Shown here: positions 1-12,015 of the stretch, one piece after another
Numbering within the stretch: position 1 is the stretch's first letter
Layout of the letters: every line of letters begins with the position of its first letter
Translations under genes and position numbers: made by a program
The notes under the pieces: generated by a model
Databases searched by the model: none
What the model was told of the DNA's origin: nothing
Seen by the model: the letters and a program-made list of their open reading frames with translations, nothing else
Assembly: GCA_033026295.1 (NCBI GenBank)
Contig: CM065175.1
Span: forward strand, 1,725,501 to 1,789,500
Source of the DNA: Channa striata
Taxonomy: Eukaryota; Chordata; Actinopteri; Anabantiformes; Channidae
Length of the DNA: 64,000 nucleotides
Direction of reading: 5' to 3'

Positions 1-37
1 GATCTGTATAATTGTAGCAGTAACTGTAACTTTATTT

Positions 38-62
38 GTTAAGTTAAGTTAAGTTAAGTTAA
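38..62. repeat. (GTTAA)n pentanucleotide microsatellite
   Basis: About five tandem copies of a GTTAA unit are read directly. They abut the truncated end of the L2-type LINE fragment that starts just after them. Confidence 0.85.
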
Positions 63-735
63 ACAGTAGTTTAATCTAGAAGTAACAAATGCATGGACCA
101 GTTTTTCAGCATCGCTTTGAGACAGGATGCTCCTAATCTTGGCAAGTTTCGTGGATGGAAGAAGGCTGTTCTAGAGATTTGTTTTATGTGTAAGATACAA
201 ATCCTGGTCAAAAATGACTCCGAGATTCCTTGCAGTACTACTGGGGGCCAAAGTCATGTCATCTAAAGTAGAAAATTGGTTGGAAAACGTTTCTTAGACG
301 TTTAGGCCCACATACAATAACTTCAGTTTTATCTGAGTTTAGAAGAAGGAAATTATACGTCATCCAGTCCCTTGTGTCTTTTAAACATGCTTGTAGTTTG
401 ATTAATTGATTTGTTTCATCAGGTTTCATAGACAGATATAACTGCATGTCATCAGCGTAGCAGTGAAAATTTACAGTGTTATCTAATAATCCTAGAGGAG
501 CCAAATATAGAGTAAAGAGTATTGGTCCTAACACAGGTACTCCATATCTAACTCCATAACTAACTTTTGTGTATGTGGAAGATTCCTCATTAACATGAAC
601 AAATTGGAATCTATCTGAAAGATACGATTTAAACCAATTTAGTGCAGATCCTTTAATTCCAATAACATGTTCTAGTCTCTGTAATACTATTCAGTCCCGT
701 TTCTGTGCTATGATGAACTCTAAATTAAAGGACAT
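63..735 (-). mobile_element. L2-type LINE fragment (reverse transcriptase, broken)
   Basis: On the minus strand this encodes the central reverse transcriptase of a teleost L2/CR1-group LINE. The catalytic YADD box is intact at 448-459 and is followed by the QLYLSMKPDET stretch. Upstream of it the usual GVPQGSVLGP box reads GVPVLGP, so the three residues QGS are missing (around 535-545). The open stretch 259-534 covers about 91 residues, ending in a frameshift after the KTEVIVCGP region. Around 690 the sequence jumps to another part of ORF2 (a stretch reading ctgtgctatgatgaactcta), which indicates an internal deletion. The LINE's 3' tail is absent on the left. This is a dead copy of the family also found at 2.5, 16.4, 21.6, 31.7, 33.3, 49.8 and 59.3 kb. 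Confidence 0.88.
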
Positions 736-744
736 TGGAAGCAA

Positions 745-1012
745 ATGGTTAAATAACAAGGACTTGCTAATTCTACACGCTGTATGAAGGTCTCTTCACG
801 TTGACTCCTTTGTTCTTTTGTGTGAACTCTGCTTCAAGCCGAGTGGTTTAAAAGGCCACATGACTCGAAGAACTTTGTCAATCTGATTGACTCGCTCTGA
901 GCGTACTGTTCTTGCTGTGTTTCTCTCCTTTTACTTAGTAAATTGCTTAATTGATCACTTGAGAGCGGCTTTCTGCCTCTTAATTTACCTTTACGGTTTT
1001 TACCACAACACC
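745..1012 (+). other. possible solo-LTR-like sequence
   Basis: This stretch has a T-rich end, an AATAAA-like tagtaaa followed by ttgcttaattgatc, and then a ctttctgcctctt stretch ending in ttaccacaaca. That arrangement resembles the R-U5 end of teleost LTR elements. No matching second LTR, primer-binding site or internal gene is visible, and target-site duplications could not be established. It could equally be unrelated unique DNA. No coding capacity is seen. Confidence 0.22.
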
Positions 1013-2537
1013 AGACAAAGCTGATCCCTCAGAGTAGCGCATTTACTTATTTACAGTTGTGTTAACAATTGTCTAACAGCTCTCATAATGCTCCTGTCTG
1101 CTGGAGATTTCTTTTGCTGATTGTTGTATTGGCCGTATACCTGTGGAAAATATCTATTTGATCTTTTATTAGATTCAAAATGGCTTACCTTTCTCCCGTA
1201 GACAGCCTCCTGTTCTTCGTGTGGTTTTATGAATCTCAGGAACAAATTTGCTCTGTACAAGTAAAACCCAAGGCCAAACCCGAGAATAGTCATTGACAAC
1301 TTTGTATTGTTTGAACAATCTCTCCATATCCCAGAATACACCCCCTGAGGTTCCAGTACACAGCAATGAGGGAGTTTAGCAGTTTTCTCGTTCTTTGTCA
1401 TTAAAACTTGCACTCAGCACATAAGTGAAAGGATTTGTAGAAGGAGCTTAGTGAGAACACTTTAGTGCCACTTCGGGAGATAAGGAGATCATCTTTCATG
1501 AATATGGACCCATGTGTAAATGTAAAATGGAATGAGGAACATACCAGAAACACACACAGAGTACAGTAGTACTGGCTGCTGGACCGACTTTAATATTAAT
1601 GCTTCCCAGATTATTCCTAATGAAAGATTTCTTTTGTGTAGTTCTGTCAGATATTTGACTGATCAGTTGCCATTACTTTCAACACACACGTGGGCTATTA
1701 TTAATAAGATAGCACACACTCCGATTGGCTGTATCCTTTTCCATTTTTTTTATCATCTCTTCCACTCTCCTCCTCATCACTCACGTCTCACTCGTTTCCC
1801 AGCCTCTCTGCTTTTTCTCAGGAGGGCACTTCCTTCTTTCTCTATTCTTTCTTTTTTCATCATTACTCTCCTGCCACTCTCACCACTGTCCTTCATCTTT
1901 TATCCACTTACTTCTGTCCTTTTTGCCCATATTTCTGAAGTAGCTGTAAACGTTTTAGCCTTCTCTGATCCTCTTAAAAGCTGGGTTATTCTGACCTGTA
2001 GCAAAATGATTTGAAGCTAAAGCTGGAGCCTCTTCACTCTTTGAATGAATCTGAACTAAGATCAAACTTTACAAAGCCCAGATTCAGTACTGGGGTTAAC
2101 AAACAGCTGCCGCTGCATAAGAGAGTACACCCTGGATCCTTAAGATAACTGATGGATCATTTCACTCAATGTCAAAAAGCCAATTAGTGAAACAACGTCC
2201 AACTAGTGCAAGGCAGTCCTTTATTTCCATATATGTATTTATCTATCATCTTTTTGCTCCATTAAAACTGTTGTAGGTGGGCTGGGAGACCTGCTTTTAT
2301 CTGCTACTGTTAAGTGTAAGCAGCAACAGTAGTATGTGTGTATTTGCAATGTGAACATCCTCATGATTCTACAGTGTGGTTTACAGGAAACTCCTCAGAA
2401 AACAAAACGCTGGCTATCACTGTCCTGTTCTGTCTATGTTGCTCAGGGGACAAGGGGTTTCTTTCTACTCCAAGATTGCAGATTGTTGTATATACATTAA
2501 TATATACATTTATATGCCATTGTTATATTAAGCAACT
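1013..2537. other. no gene recognised (non-coding)
   Basis: The longest reading frame here (1532-2014, + strand, 160 codons) encodes a Leu/Phe/Ser-rich product derived from a pyrimidine-rich tract. It has no recognisable domain and looks like chance coding. No RNA gene or clear repeat was recognised. Confidence 0.5.
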
Positions 2538-2885
2538 CTACACTGGATCCCCCAGCAATCTAAGCCTATAGCAGCAGGACTAGAACTAACTATAGGGTTT
2601 TGAGCCTAGTCTTAAAAGTAGAGAGGGTGTCTCCTTCCTGAATCTGAAGTGGGAGCAGGTTCCACGGGAGAGGAGCTTGATAGCTAAAGGCTCTGCCTTA
2701 GGATGATCTGGTACTAGGAAATCGTTTAGATAAGACGAAGGGTTTCAAATTCTATTCTACATTTAATGGGAAGCCAATGGAGAGAAGCTAGAGATGATGA
2801 AATATGATCTCTCTTACCAATCCTTATCAGTAATCTTGCTGCAGCATTTTGGATTATTGTGGTGTCACATGAATGTGGTCTCGTA
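2538..2885 (-). mobile_element. L2-type LINE fragment (ORF2 3' part)
   Basis: This is a minus-strand copy of the C-terminal ORF2 and 3' region of the same L2 family. It shares long stretches with the copies at 33.4-33.6 kb and 49.9-50.1 kb, including the parts reading cttaaaagtagagagggtgtct, gaagccaatggagagaagct and cttgctgcagcattttggatta. Reading frames are interrupted and no RT catalytic box is present. It ends abruptly in the middle of the RT domain. Confidence 0.85.
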
Positions 2886-3847
2886 TTAATCTAATACTAA
2901 GAGTAAATGCATGGACTGCAGGGCATTAACACTCTGCATGGCACCTTATGACCAATTATCCACTGATTTTACAATTTGAATTCTATTTACAGGCGTTGGG
3001 AAGTACTTCCACGGATGTGAAATTTCTAGTGGGCCTCTTCTGGCACAAGGGGGCTGTGTGAGGTCTAATGAAGTGCCTTATTCTGTCACATAAAAAATTC
3101 TAGCGCAGAAATGAAAAAAAAGAACCACAGTGAAGCTATGCTCTAAAATCTAAAGTTCCTACAAAAATATTTATTGTAGAGAACATCATTGCAACTGACG
3201 TAAATACGTGTGAAATGCATTCATTCTGAAATGCATCAATAAATGACTTCAAGCCTTTTTATTTTCTGACTGACCATCTGCGGCCTCTTTCCTACCAGTT
3301 CAAGCACAAAAAACATTTACGAACATAAACTCTTGTGCTCAAAAAGTGCGTACAAGACCTTATAATGTCTTAATGTGTATTATCTATATCAGTGTGTGGG
3401 TGTCAAACAGTAAGCAGCTTCTCATCTATTGTGTTGGACAATATTATGACAGAGTTTGATATTGCATCCACAGACATCGAGTGCACCTGCTCTAACCAGC
3501 TGGTGCATTCCCCCGACGGTGAGCTTGGGAGGATTTTGGCACAACACATCACTCGTGGTCTCATCGCTCACCAGGACTCTCAGGATGCTCTGTGGTATTT
3601 AGGAAGCTTTTCAGTATGTTATTGAGCCTGCATGTGCAACTGGATAGAAAACAGCTGAGAGTTTTCAGTGTTCGTAGTGTAAAAGTTTTAAAAATCCCAG
3701 TTTTCTTTTTCGTGCAGATCATTCCTTCGCACAGTTAGAACTTGTTCTACACATGCTTTGTTAAACGAGGCCTCTGATCTTGCAGTACAGTGTCCAGTTT
3801 GTCTACAGCTGTTTTTCAGAACTCAAAGCACTTAGCTTAAAGAAAAC

Positions 3848-3965
3848 GTGACTGCCGCCTCACAGCTAGAAGGCGGCGGTTTGATCTGTAGTCTTTCTGT
3901 GTGGAGTTTGCATCTTCTCTCCGTGCTTTTATCGGTTTCTCCCCACAGTCCGTCTGTAGCGTTGC
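3848..3965 (+). repeat. tRNA-related SINE-like repeat, group A (fragment)
   Basis: The text gccgcctcacagctagaagg is followed by a degenerate B-box-like ggtttgatctg and then ttctgtgtggagtttgcat. This matches the layout of an abundant teleost repeat that begins with a tRNA-like head. Only the head is present. Related copies lie at 7.6, 11.8, 17.6 and 31.2 kb. Confidence 0.6.
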
Positions 3966-4394
3966 GCAGTTGAGGCACAAAATAACCTGCTACAGTTTAT
4001 TCCATCCAGTGAGACTCCAGCAAGCAGGGATCATGCCTGACAACAGCACATCGGGACGGAGCAGAGTAAGTGACTTATTCTGCTGAGTGTGCTGACAGAT
4101 ACTAACATGCACCGATAGACTTTGACAATGTTGCCGGGTCGCTGTGCTCATGTGGGATCAGGGTTAGCTGTGATGTAAAATTGCAATTAAATTATTGAAG
4201 CCATAAAAACTGTTTTCAGCGTAGGCTGATGAGCTTAGCGATAACACAAACATTTCAGTGAAAGTCGTTTCTCAGTAAACTCTGCAGAGGCATTAACACA
4301 TCCCTTTACTGTAAACACGGCAGACTCATTTGATTTATTACATGTAGAGTTCAAACCTCTTCATGCCATTGTCAGGTGTAACTCTCATCCTGAC

Positions 4395-4797
4395 TTAGCT
4401 GACAATCGATGCCCATTGTTGTCCGTGTCACCCGGCTGCTCTAGGACGCAGGAGCATCTGCCCATGTTCTTGCTCCAGGTTTCCGTTCCTGCTCATGCTC
4501 CCCGACCTCTGCTCGTGTGTTGACCTCACCGGAGGTTCAGAGGAGCCTGCTCGTGTGGTCGTGGCCCCCTGCTCTGCTCTGCGGCTCAGCACTGCCGGCC
4601 ATCTGCCTCACCCCCAGTGGTGGTTCTTGCAGTTCATCCACCCATCCCAGCGTCGTTGCTCCCCGTTGCTCCTGGGCTTGAGTTGCCCGCCCAAGACTCA
4701 TCTCCCCCCTGGTTCGAGCACTCAGGCTGCCGGCCTATGTTCATTGACTCTCCTTTTTCCCACTATGACACAGCTTGAGTCAGAAGCAGATTTATAA
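4395..4797 (+). other. GC-rich island of unknown nature
   Basis: This block is clearly more GC-rich than its AT-rich surroundings, with many CTGCTC and GCTCGTG motifs. It contains an open frame at 4495-4797 (about 100 codons) whose Cys/Pro/Ser/Leu-rich product is not recognised. It may be an old transposon fragment or a relic exon. No splice sites or domain support a real gene. Confidence 0.3.
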
Positions 4798-6449
4798 AAT
4801 GGCTACAAGTTGATTTGCTTCAATAAACCCCATCCACCTGTTTAAAGAATAAATGAAGACAACTGAGCTGTATTATAAAGGAGTTAACATTGTTACTTTC
4901 ACAATTTTATTTCAGTGTCATTGTCTGACATAGAAATTTAAATCAGAGCTATTTTATCTTCAATTTATATAAAATTGGTTTATACAAAAATATCATATTT
5001 TTAAAGTGGCTTCAGAGTTTTGGACTTTATTTGTGATACATTATCATTTTCACAATGCTTGTGTTTTATAATGATAAAAGTTACAAAGATTGGCGTATTA
5101 AATTTACATGATAATAAAGTATTAAAGGCGTGAGCACATTCTTAACTTTGCTTAATTTCACAAGAATATTCAAATTCAAAACCACATATTTTTCAGATTT
5201 TTGAAGAGTAAGGAGTACATTATTGAAGTGCATAAAGCAAGCAACAAGCCTGGACTGTAAATGACGGAGGAAAGGAAAAGGATGATCATTTCTGTGATAT
5301 GTTCCCTAATGCATCTGACACCAGAGCAAAAGCAAAGTACAGCGAGTAAGGCTGTCATATTTCATCCTCCTGCCACCTCAGGAGAGCTGTCACTGTTGTT
5401 GGTGTACGATTGTAAACTTGAGCATATGGGGTGTTCTCTTTTCTAAACATCTGTAACATTCATGTCACAATATTATATATTCAGTATTATCAAAGACTAA
5501 TAACCGGTTAAATTTGTTCTGTGATTGGACTAAAAAATGCAATTCATTCAACTATTTCACTTAATAAGTTCTGTATATCACACATGTTACATATTAATAA
5601 ACGCCTTGTATACACCTGCTTAGTTATGTAAACCTGATCATGTCATGTTATATTAATTCGTTACGATGTCCAGATAATGCATGACTGAATTCATAATTGT
5701 TGTTGTTCGTTCTTACTGTGTATTAATATGTATTAGACAAAGCTAATTTTCCATGTAATAATCATTTGAATCCATCAATTCATCTAATCAGAACTCTTGA
5801 ATGTATGTCACAATGAGACATTAACTATTACACGCAACAGTTATGTTGTTTTAAGCATTTTAACCTCCATAGGAGTTTGCACAGCATAACAATTCTAATA
5901 TGTTGCTTTGTTTTATAGTATGAGGTTTTGGGCTTGATGAAAAAAGAAATCTATACTCAACTTTGTGTGATTAAACCGAACAAAGGATTTCATGTGATCT
6001 AGAGGAGGGACTAGCTCTGCCCTCCACGGTAAATCCGAATCTAGCAGCAACGACTTATAATCTTGGCGACGCCCCACGATATAAAATAAAGTTAAAATTC
6101 CTTTGTTAATGAGTTCCCGCGGAGTTCCAGCTCACTTCCAGTTTGAGGTTTTAAACAACTTCAGAATTCCATCCTGAAGAAGAAATGTGCCTGAGCTAAT
6201 ATAACTTAGCTGAAGTTGTGAAAATTACTTTTTTTCATTAATCCTCTCGTCTGTACCTTTTCAAATTATTTTTAAAGCGTGCACGTCTTTCCTGCCTATT
6301 TTTGTCTTTGTTAGTCATTTTGGACGATTGGAACTCCAAGCCAAACTTGTATTTTCGTATGGAATTAGAAAACCATTCAAAATTAGTCCAAACTGAGCCT
6401 GAGATTATTATTCAATAGCTATATTTTTATCAACCATTTTTGAAGTGGA
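4798..6449. other. AT-rich non-coding stretch, nothing recognised
   Basis: This stretch is AT-rich and has no reading frame of more than about 60 codons. No recognised repeat, tRNA or promoter signature was seen. Confidence 0.5.
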
Positions 6450-6514
6450 AAAGGATGATTCGCTGTGGCGACCCCTGATGGGAAAAGCCGAAAGAGTAGT
6501 AGTAGTAGTAGATT
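6450..6514 (+). repeat. transposon tail with (GTA)n, family unassigned
   Basis: The text ggcgacccctgatgggaaaa followed by gccgaaagag runs into a short (GTA)n tract. The same 30-base block occurs at 48622-48670 inside a hAT MITE. A conserved block followed by a trinucleotide repeat is typical of a LINE or SINE 3' end. The element body upstream was not recognised. Confidence 0.65.
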
Positions 6515-7634
6515 TAAATTAAACATCTTCGGCTCCACACGGCTCTGTTTCGGACCGAGTGCCTCTGGAAGTCGGCTCAGCCAAAAGCAGAACCACACGA
6601 CATTACCGTGCACTTGCCATCTGACCAGGTGAGCGCTCCTGTGGGCCGGGGAAATCGTTGTAGCCACAGCGGATCCTCGCTCTGATAGCTCGCCTGTTAA
6701 CAGAACCGAGACAGTCCGTCCTGCTCTACAAAAGAACCGGTACCGATTGACGCCTAACTTGGCAGAACAACCCGCAGCAGCTCCCAGGCAAGACACAAAT
6801 ACATCTCTCTATTTTATGGAAAGTCTGGTGTCTGTACAGCCGATAAACCAATGGAGCCTTCATGGAGTTTATTTCTTAAAGCATCTTTTAGTTACTTAGA
6901 GGTAAATAGTGACTAGACTCCTTTGCTCTAGCCCAAATTTATCACACACACTTGCACACCTGGTTCATTTATTGCTTTAATTAGAATTGTTTTTTCATGT
7001 TTTGTTGTCTATTCATTTATTCCATATATCCATATGCATACTCACATTTATCTACATTTCCTGTAGTTGTAGATTAATAAATAATTGAAAATAACTGGTT
7101 CTGTGTTCGTCTTTCTTCAGATAAACAGACAAAGTTACTGAAACGGTAAAGAACTCGTGACAAAAGACTGATTTTGGGTCAAATTCTATTGTTTACTTAA
7201 TTTTATTGTTACTGTGGACCATCGGCGGTTCAGGTAATATTTTAATGATAGCTTGGTTCAGCTCAGACCTGGTGCCTCATACTGACGAAATTAATGCTTT
7301 TGCATTAATATCAAATTATACAAGTTGCATCAAATTGTTAAACTTTTTACTTAACAATATTGCTTAAATGTTTTTGTGTGGTATCTTGATAATAAGAGTT
7401 ACAATTAATTATCTTGAAAATAAAATATTAGCACAGAAACTAGCAATGGACACGTGGGAGGCCATGTCAGGTCTGTGGAAGAAGCCAGCTCAGGTTGTAA
7501 TGTATCTGTCATTTGCCCACATTAAAGAAGAGAGTGAGATGACTGAGAAAAGTTTCAGACAAGAGAAAAGTGGCGATGACAAAAAATTTCACAGGTATAA
7601 ATGGATAAATGGAAGCCAATTACACAAATGAGGC

Positions 7635-7840
7635 GAACAAATGGTTTGTGCTGCTGCCTCACAGTCGAAGGTCGTGGGTTCACGTCTCGGGACCGCTGTG
7701 TTCTCGACATGTACGTCTCCATGTGCCGGTCTAGACACAGACCTGCCCCCCCAACACCCCTCTGCCCAATGACACATGGGATAGGCCCCGCCCTCCATAG
7801 TACAATCAGACACAGGTGATAGATGGATGGAAGTTTGGAC
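7635..7840 (+). repeat. tRNA-related SINE-like repeat, group A (nearly complete)
   Basis: A tRNA-like head (gctgctgcctcacagtcgaag, then a B box reading gtgggttcacgtctc) is followed by a body. The tail reads gggataggccccgccct and ends in gatagatggatgg. This order is that of a common teleost SINE-like repeat. Open frames on both strands across this region are artefacts of the repeat. Confidence 0.7.
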
Positions 7841-8422
7841 TGCACAGCGGACAGATGTACACACAACCTATCGTGCAGTGCAGTGAGTGACAGCCAGAGT
7901 TTTTACCAATGCTGCAGACAAAGACACTTTTCACACAATAATTTTTTCCAATGAGAAAAATTTTGGCCCAGCTTCATTCTGCACAGGCATTCGAATGTTT
8001 GACTCAATAATGAGCAGCTGTCACAATCGGTGAACAATACGCAGCACGTTCTCGTGACATGCAGTTTACTTTGCTGCCAACACCAGTTTCGATGCACGCC
8101 CAGTTCCCTACTGATTTTATATGACAGCTAATGGCTGCAAGAACGTACACTCCACATAATGCTGTTCGTTACAATCACATCTACATGCTTCAGGCTTTTC
8201 AGACCTAGTCTTTGCAGTAGAAATTGTACAAAAACAGTCCTTTTGACAACACTCCTTATGCAAGTTGTCAAAATTGAACACCCTAATATGTTGTTTATTG
8301 TCACAAAATTAAAAATGTGTATTTTAAGAAGCCTTTGATACCCTTTTGGATTTCAGTACACCAATCAGTGGATGTCACCTATGTTATTACCAAAGCAAAG
8401 CTGTTGCTTATGATAACTATCC

Positions 8423-8426
<4 letters not shown>

Positions 8427-8459
<33 letters not shown>
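8427..8459. repeat. (TG)n microsatellite
   Basis: An uninterrupted TG tract of about 16 units is read directly. Confidence 0.95.
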
Positions 8460-8461
<2 letters not shown>

Positions 8462-8564
8462 CTACTGCTCCCTCAAGAGGGATGGGTTAACTATGCAGGA
8501 GTTAATTGTACACTGTAACATGTATGTGCAAATGTATATGTGATCAGTGTGACTAAAATAAAGG

Positions 8565-8583
8565 TTCTTCTTCTTCTTCTTCT
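8565..8583. repeat. (TTC)n microsatellite
   Basis: About six TTC units lie immediately after an aataaagg stretch. This may be the tail of an unidentified retroelement. Confidence 0.85.
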
Positions 8584-8604
8584 CCCATGTATACATATAT
8601 AGAC

Positions 8605-8905
8605 ACTTTTACTACTGGTCAAAGGTTTTGGTCTGCGCCTAGTTGGTCAGGGGTTCATCCTAGAGCAAGATAATGACCCAAAACCTGAGCTCTAACCTTT
8701 TTAAAAAGGAACAAAATGGTAAAGCTTGAAAACACTGAGTGTCCCAGAACAGTCTCTAGACTTAAACCCCATCCAGCTGGTTTGGGACAAACTGGACCAA
8801 ACATTGAAAGCAAAGCGACTTACAAGTGCCACACAGATAGGGGAACTTCTGCAACACAATTGGGAAGAAGAGAGAGACCTGAGTGGAATAAATGAGGTGA
8901 CATAT
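8605..8905 (+). pseudogene. Tc1/mariner-like transposase remnant
   Basis: The right-hand part translates to a C-terminal Tc1-type DDE transposase. It contains an EQDNDPK stretch (near 8670), then SLDLNPIQLVWDKLDQ and a TSATQIGELLQHNWEE tail. In active family members the third catalytic residue is the Glu of NPIE; here it is Gln (NPIQ), so the copy is inactive. Frameshifts and stops separate the pieces. The preceding ctactggtcaaaggttttgg resembles a Tc1-type inverted repeat end, which suggests that a large internal deletion joined the 5' end to the C-terminal region. No matching right terminus was found. Confidence 0.8.
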
Positions 8906-9494
8906 TGCCAAACAGAAAGAGGTGAGGTTGGTGGGCTTGTTTTGATTGGCAGGTTTATACAGACACTTAGAGCGCTTCATTTATGAGCCCACACTTTTTA
9001 CAGTGTGTAACTGTTCCTACCTATCTGCCTTTTTTACAGCACTGGACACTATATCTCATTTTTAAGGGAAATTTGGTCGTAGCATGCAACATTCAGCATC
9101 AAGCTCCTTGCACTTTAAGCCCTTTAAGCAATAATCCATAGCAGCCCAAACTCCAACAAAAATGCGCTTCCCAGCAGTAACAGAAGCCGTGACCAGCACT
9201 TGCTGTAAACTGCTAAAAGCGGATATCACTGGGCATCAGATGACTATCATCAAAGAAACCAGTGGTATCTCTTTATGAGCTGTAATCACTCTGTTAGTTA
9301 CAGCTGACGTGATTACATGGAAAGTGAAAATCACAAAAGATAAAAAAATTTACAAAATTGTGCATAACAACTGACTCATTTGCAGGCATTCGTGAGGACG
9401 AAGAACACACACACGGAGAACATTTACTGCCACGAATGTGCAGTATAAATTGGAATTATATTGACTTAGCCATTTTTAAGCGTTATGTTTTTCA

Positions 9495-9690
9495 GTCCCT
9501 TTAGCTCAGGAGATGGACTCGTCACCCCCGAGTCCCCTTTTCTGTGGGTCGATTCCACATTAGCTTGAGCAAGACACTGAAGCTAACTTGCTCCAGGTGG
9601 GTCAGGCGAGCCCCGTGTTTGGCAGCCGTCATTTGTGTGTGAGCATGAATGTGAAGCAACATGTAAAGTGCTCGAGTTATTTCCCTTCAT
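9495..9690 (+). repeat. tRNA-related SINE-like repeat, group B
   Basis: The head ccctttagctcaggagatgg resembles a tRNA A box, and gtgggtcgattccac resembles a B box. These are followed by the hallmark gagcaagacactgaa and a tail region ending in taaagtgctcgag. The same modules recur at 36.3 (minus), 50.5, 53.9, 54.6 and 56.9 kb. No protein is encoded. Confidence 0.72.
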
Positions 9691-10037
9691 TAAAATCTCT
9701 AATAACGACCTTATGTGCAGAAATACGTTTTTGAAAATCCTTGTGATTGAGAAAAATGCTGTCTGTTCCCTCACGTACCTTAAGTGATGGAAATGAACAA
9801 TAGCACACGGGGGTTCAGCCAAACTGTGCCAAGATATCAGAGTAAAGTTTTCCTAAAGCAAAGGAATAATAATAAAACCGATGCCTGTGTGAGGAGCCAG
9901 AAACAGAATAATACAGGGATGCTAAACGAGACGGTGCCTCACACTTTGATCTACAGTCCATTTTATTTCCCGGTTTTGATTACAGCTACTTCCACCAATT
10001 TCAGTGTTTTTATAAGCGAACACCGTCGATCCAGAGC

Positions 10038-10066
10038 ACACTCTTTAACAGTGTGTTAAAGAGTGT
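10038..10066. repeat. perfect inverted repeat (13-bp arms, 3-nt loop)
   Basis: The left arm acactctttaaca (10038-10050) is the exact reverse complement of 10054-10066, with loop gtg. No T-run follows. Its origin is unknown. Confidence 0.9.
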
Positions 10067-11254
10067 AACAGGAACCAAGAGAACACCATTGTGTTTAGTT
10101 AGACACGGCAGACGTTAAGATCAGATACTCTTTTAGCACAAATGAGCTGTCTTTTTATTTCTCAGCATCTACATATTTAGATGAACTGTTAACATCATTA
10201 TGTTAACAGAAAATGTGCATAACAAAAACATACAAAGCATTTGAGTCAAGACTGGGTTAATCTTCTTCACAGCTGCTTTGCGCTGCTGAAAATGCTTTTC
10301 CTTCAGTCCATTATCTCTAGTGATCGGAAGGCAGCAGGACGGTTTGTTGGTGTATTCTTCCCTCTGATGTGATAAGCGCATCAATGTGTTATTAGATTCA
10401 ACTTCTCTGTTTCACTTTGTTCAGTGGTTTGGGAAAAGGATACTGAGCCGCTACACCTGCGCACATTAAAATGAGAATATCAGTGGATATTCCACCTGCT
10501 GTATGTGGAAAATATTAGACGAGCCGATTCTTCATTTGTCGAGCTCCTACTGTCATTTCTCAGTGTGACGGGCTCAGCTGTTCCACCCCAACTAACTCGC
10601 AGCACGTTGCTGAATCTACTGGAAATGAACCTAAATAAACCACACAGCCGGTCTGCCCCAAGACTTTTAGTCTTCTCGAGAACGGTGGTGTGTCTGAACG
10701 GGTTTTATTGCAGATGCACTGATGAAGGACTGTATGACAGATCCTCAATCCGTTTGGAAAAAAATCCCATATCTTAACCCAGATTATGAAATCATGCAGT
10801 GGTCTGGTTGTGCTCAATGATTTTTAAATTCTGTCACATGTCTGCTGTCATCGATGCGGTACACAGCCGGCTGTAATGCACTGTGCGCTCCGACGCCTGT
10901 CCATCATGGCCAGCGTCGTGGCTTTCTGTCCACCGCAACAATAAAAACCAGCTGATGTAGCTGATCAGTGAACAACTGTCCATCAGTGCATCCTGAAGAG
11001 AGCCTGTGTTCTAAATCACTGCATGCTTGTAGTTACAGCGTGTGTGCCAGCAGCTTCTACAACTGAATATTCAACACATTTTGTAGTTTGTGCAGTTCAC
11101 AGCAGAAATTTCTGTCATGTTGCTTTGAGCAATTCTGCAGCAGTGCTGCTGTGTGTGCATCCAAGCATGCAATGCACGCACATGTTGTTGAAGAACTAAC
11201 TTCAAATTAACCATACAATCATTATAGGCAGAGTTGTTTTTGTTCACCTTATTA

Positions 11255-11275
11255 TGTGTGTGTGTGTGTGTGTGT
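11255..11275. repeat. (TG)n microsatellite
   Basis: About ten TG units are read directly. Confidence 0.9.
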
Positions 11276-11799
11276 TGGGTTGGCTTAGCATTTGAAAATC
11301 TGTAGATCTGTGTGGCTGTGTTGTGCTAAGTGTGTCATTTACATCGTCTGTTCTGATGACTTTAGTTGTTGGTCACATCGACAGTTAATCAGGACTGTGG
11401 TGATCAGCTGTTTCTCTGTTTTGTTAAAAGCACATAAGTAAATCAACCTTTTTGCTTCAGTTCCCGCTGTAATTAGGACGCTCCTGGTTGGCCTTTGCCA
11501 TGTTATTGGCTTAAAGTATTGAAAATATGGCATTGAGGAGTAACAAGAACAGGAAACATTAGCATTGCTTTGAAAAACTTGTATTTGCAGAGAAGAGTGT
11601 CAGGAGTGAAAATGCGCCCGCATCAAAGCCCCCTTTGGACTGTTCATTCTTGTTAATAGCCACCACATTGTTCACCAATGTGCAAAAACAACGTGCAAAT
11701 AAAGTCACCAACGTAGAATCATTTGGTTCCAAACAGAATGCTGTCGTATCAGGTCCATGCCTAAAATACTGATATTTCATTTTTCAGAAATGGTTTTAG

Positions 11800-12015
11800 C
11801 ACTGGGGCAACACAGTGGTGAAGTGGTCTGCCCTGTTCCTTCACAGCTAGAAGGTTCCCGGTACACAGTCCAAAGACATGCATGATAGCGATCTAATTGG
11901 TCAAACGGCCCAATGGTATGAATGTGAGTGTGAACGGTTGTCTGTCTGTGTTTGTCTGTCTGTATGTGCCCTGAGACAGACTGGAGACCTGTCCAGTCCT
12001 GTCTTGTGTCCATGA
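11800..12015 (+). repeat. tRNA-related SINE-like repeat, group A
   Basis: The head contains ggggcaacacagtggtgaag and ttcacagctagaaggt. It is followed by the family's hallmark gtccaaagacatgcatga and by gccctgagacagactggaga. The copy is diverged and lacks a clear tail. Confidence 0.7.

Larger units (their letters stand above)
9700..11799. other. no gene recognised; short hairpin and (TG)n only
   Basis: Reading frames here are under 95 codons and none shows a domain. A perfect 13-bp hairpin lies at 10038-10066 and a TG microsatellite at 11255-11275. Confidence 0.5.

Noticed and set aside
1532..2014. 160-codon + strand frame
   Set aside because: Composition follows a pyrimidine-rich tract. No domain, splice context or start context supports a gene.
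6419..6796. 125-codon minus-strand frame
   Set aside because: Its Leu-rich stretch is the antisense of the (GTA)n transposon tail, and the rest is not recognisable.
7555..7866. Three overlapping frames on both strands
   Set aside because: All are translations of a group A SINE-like repeat.
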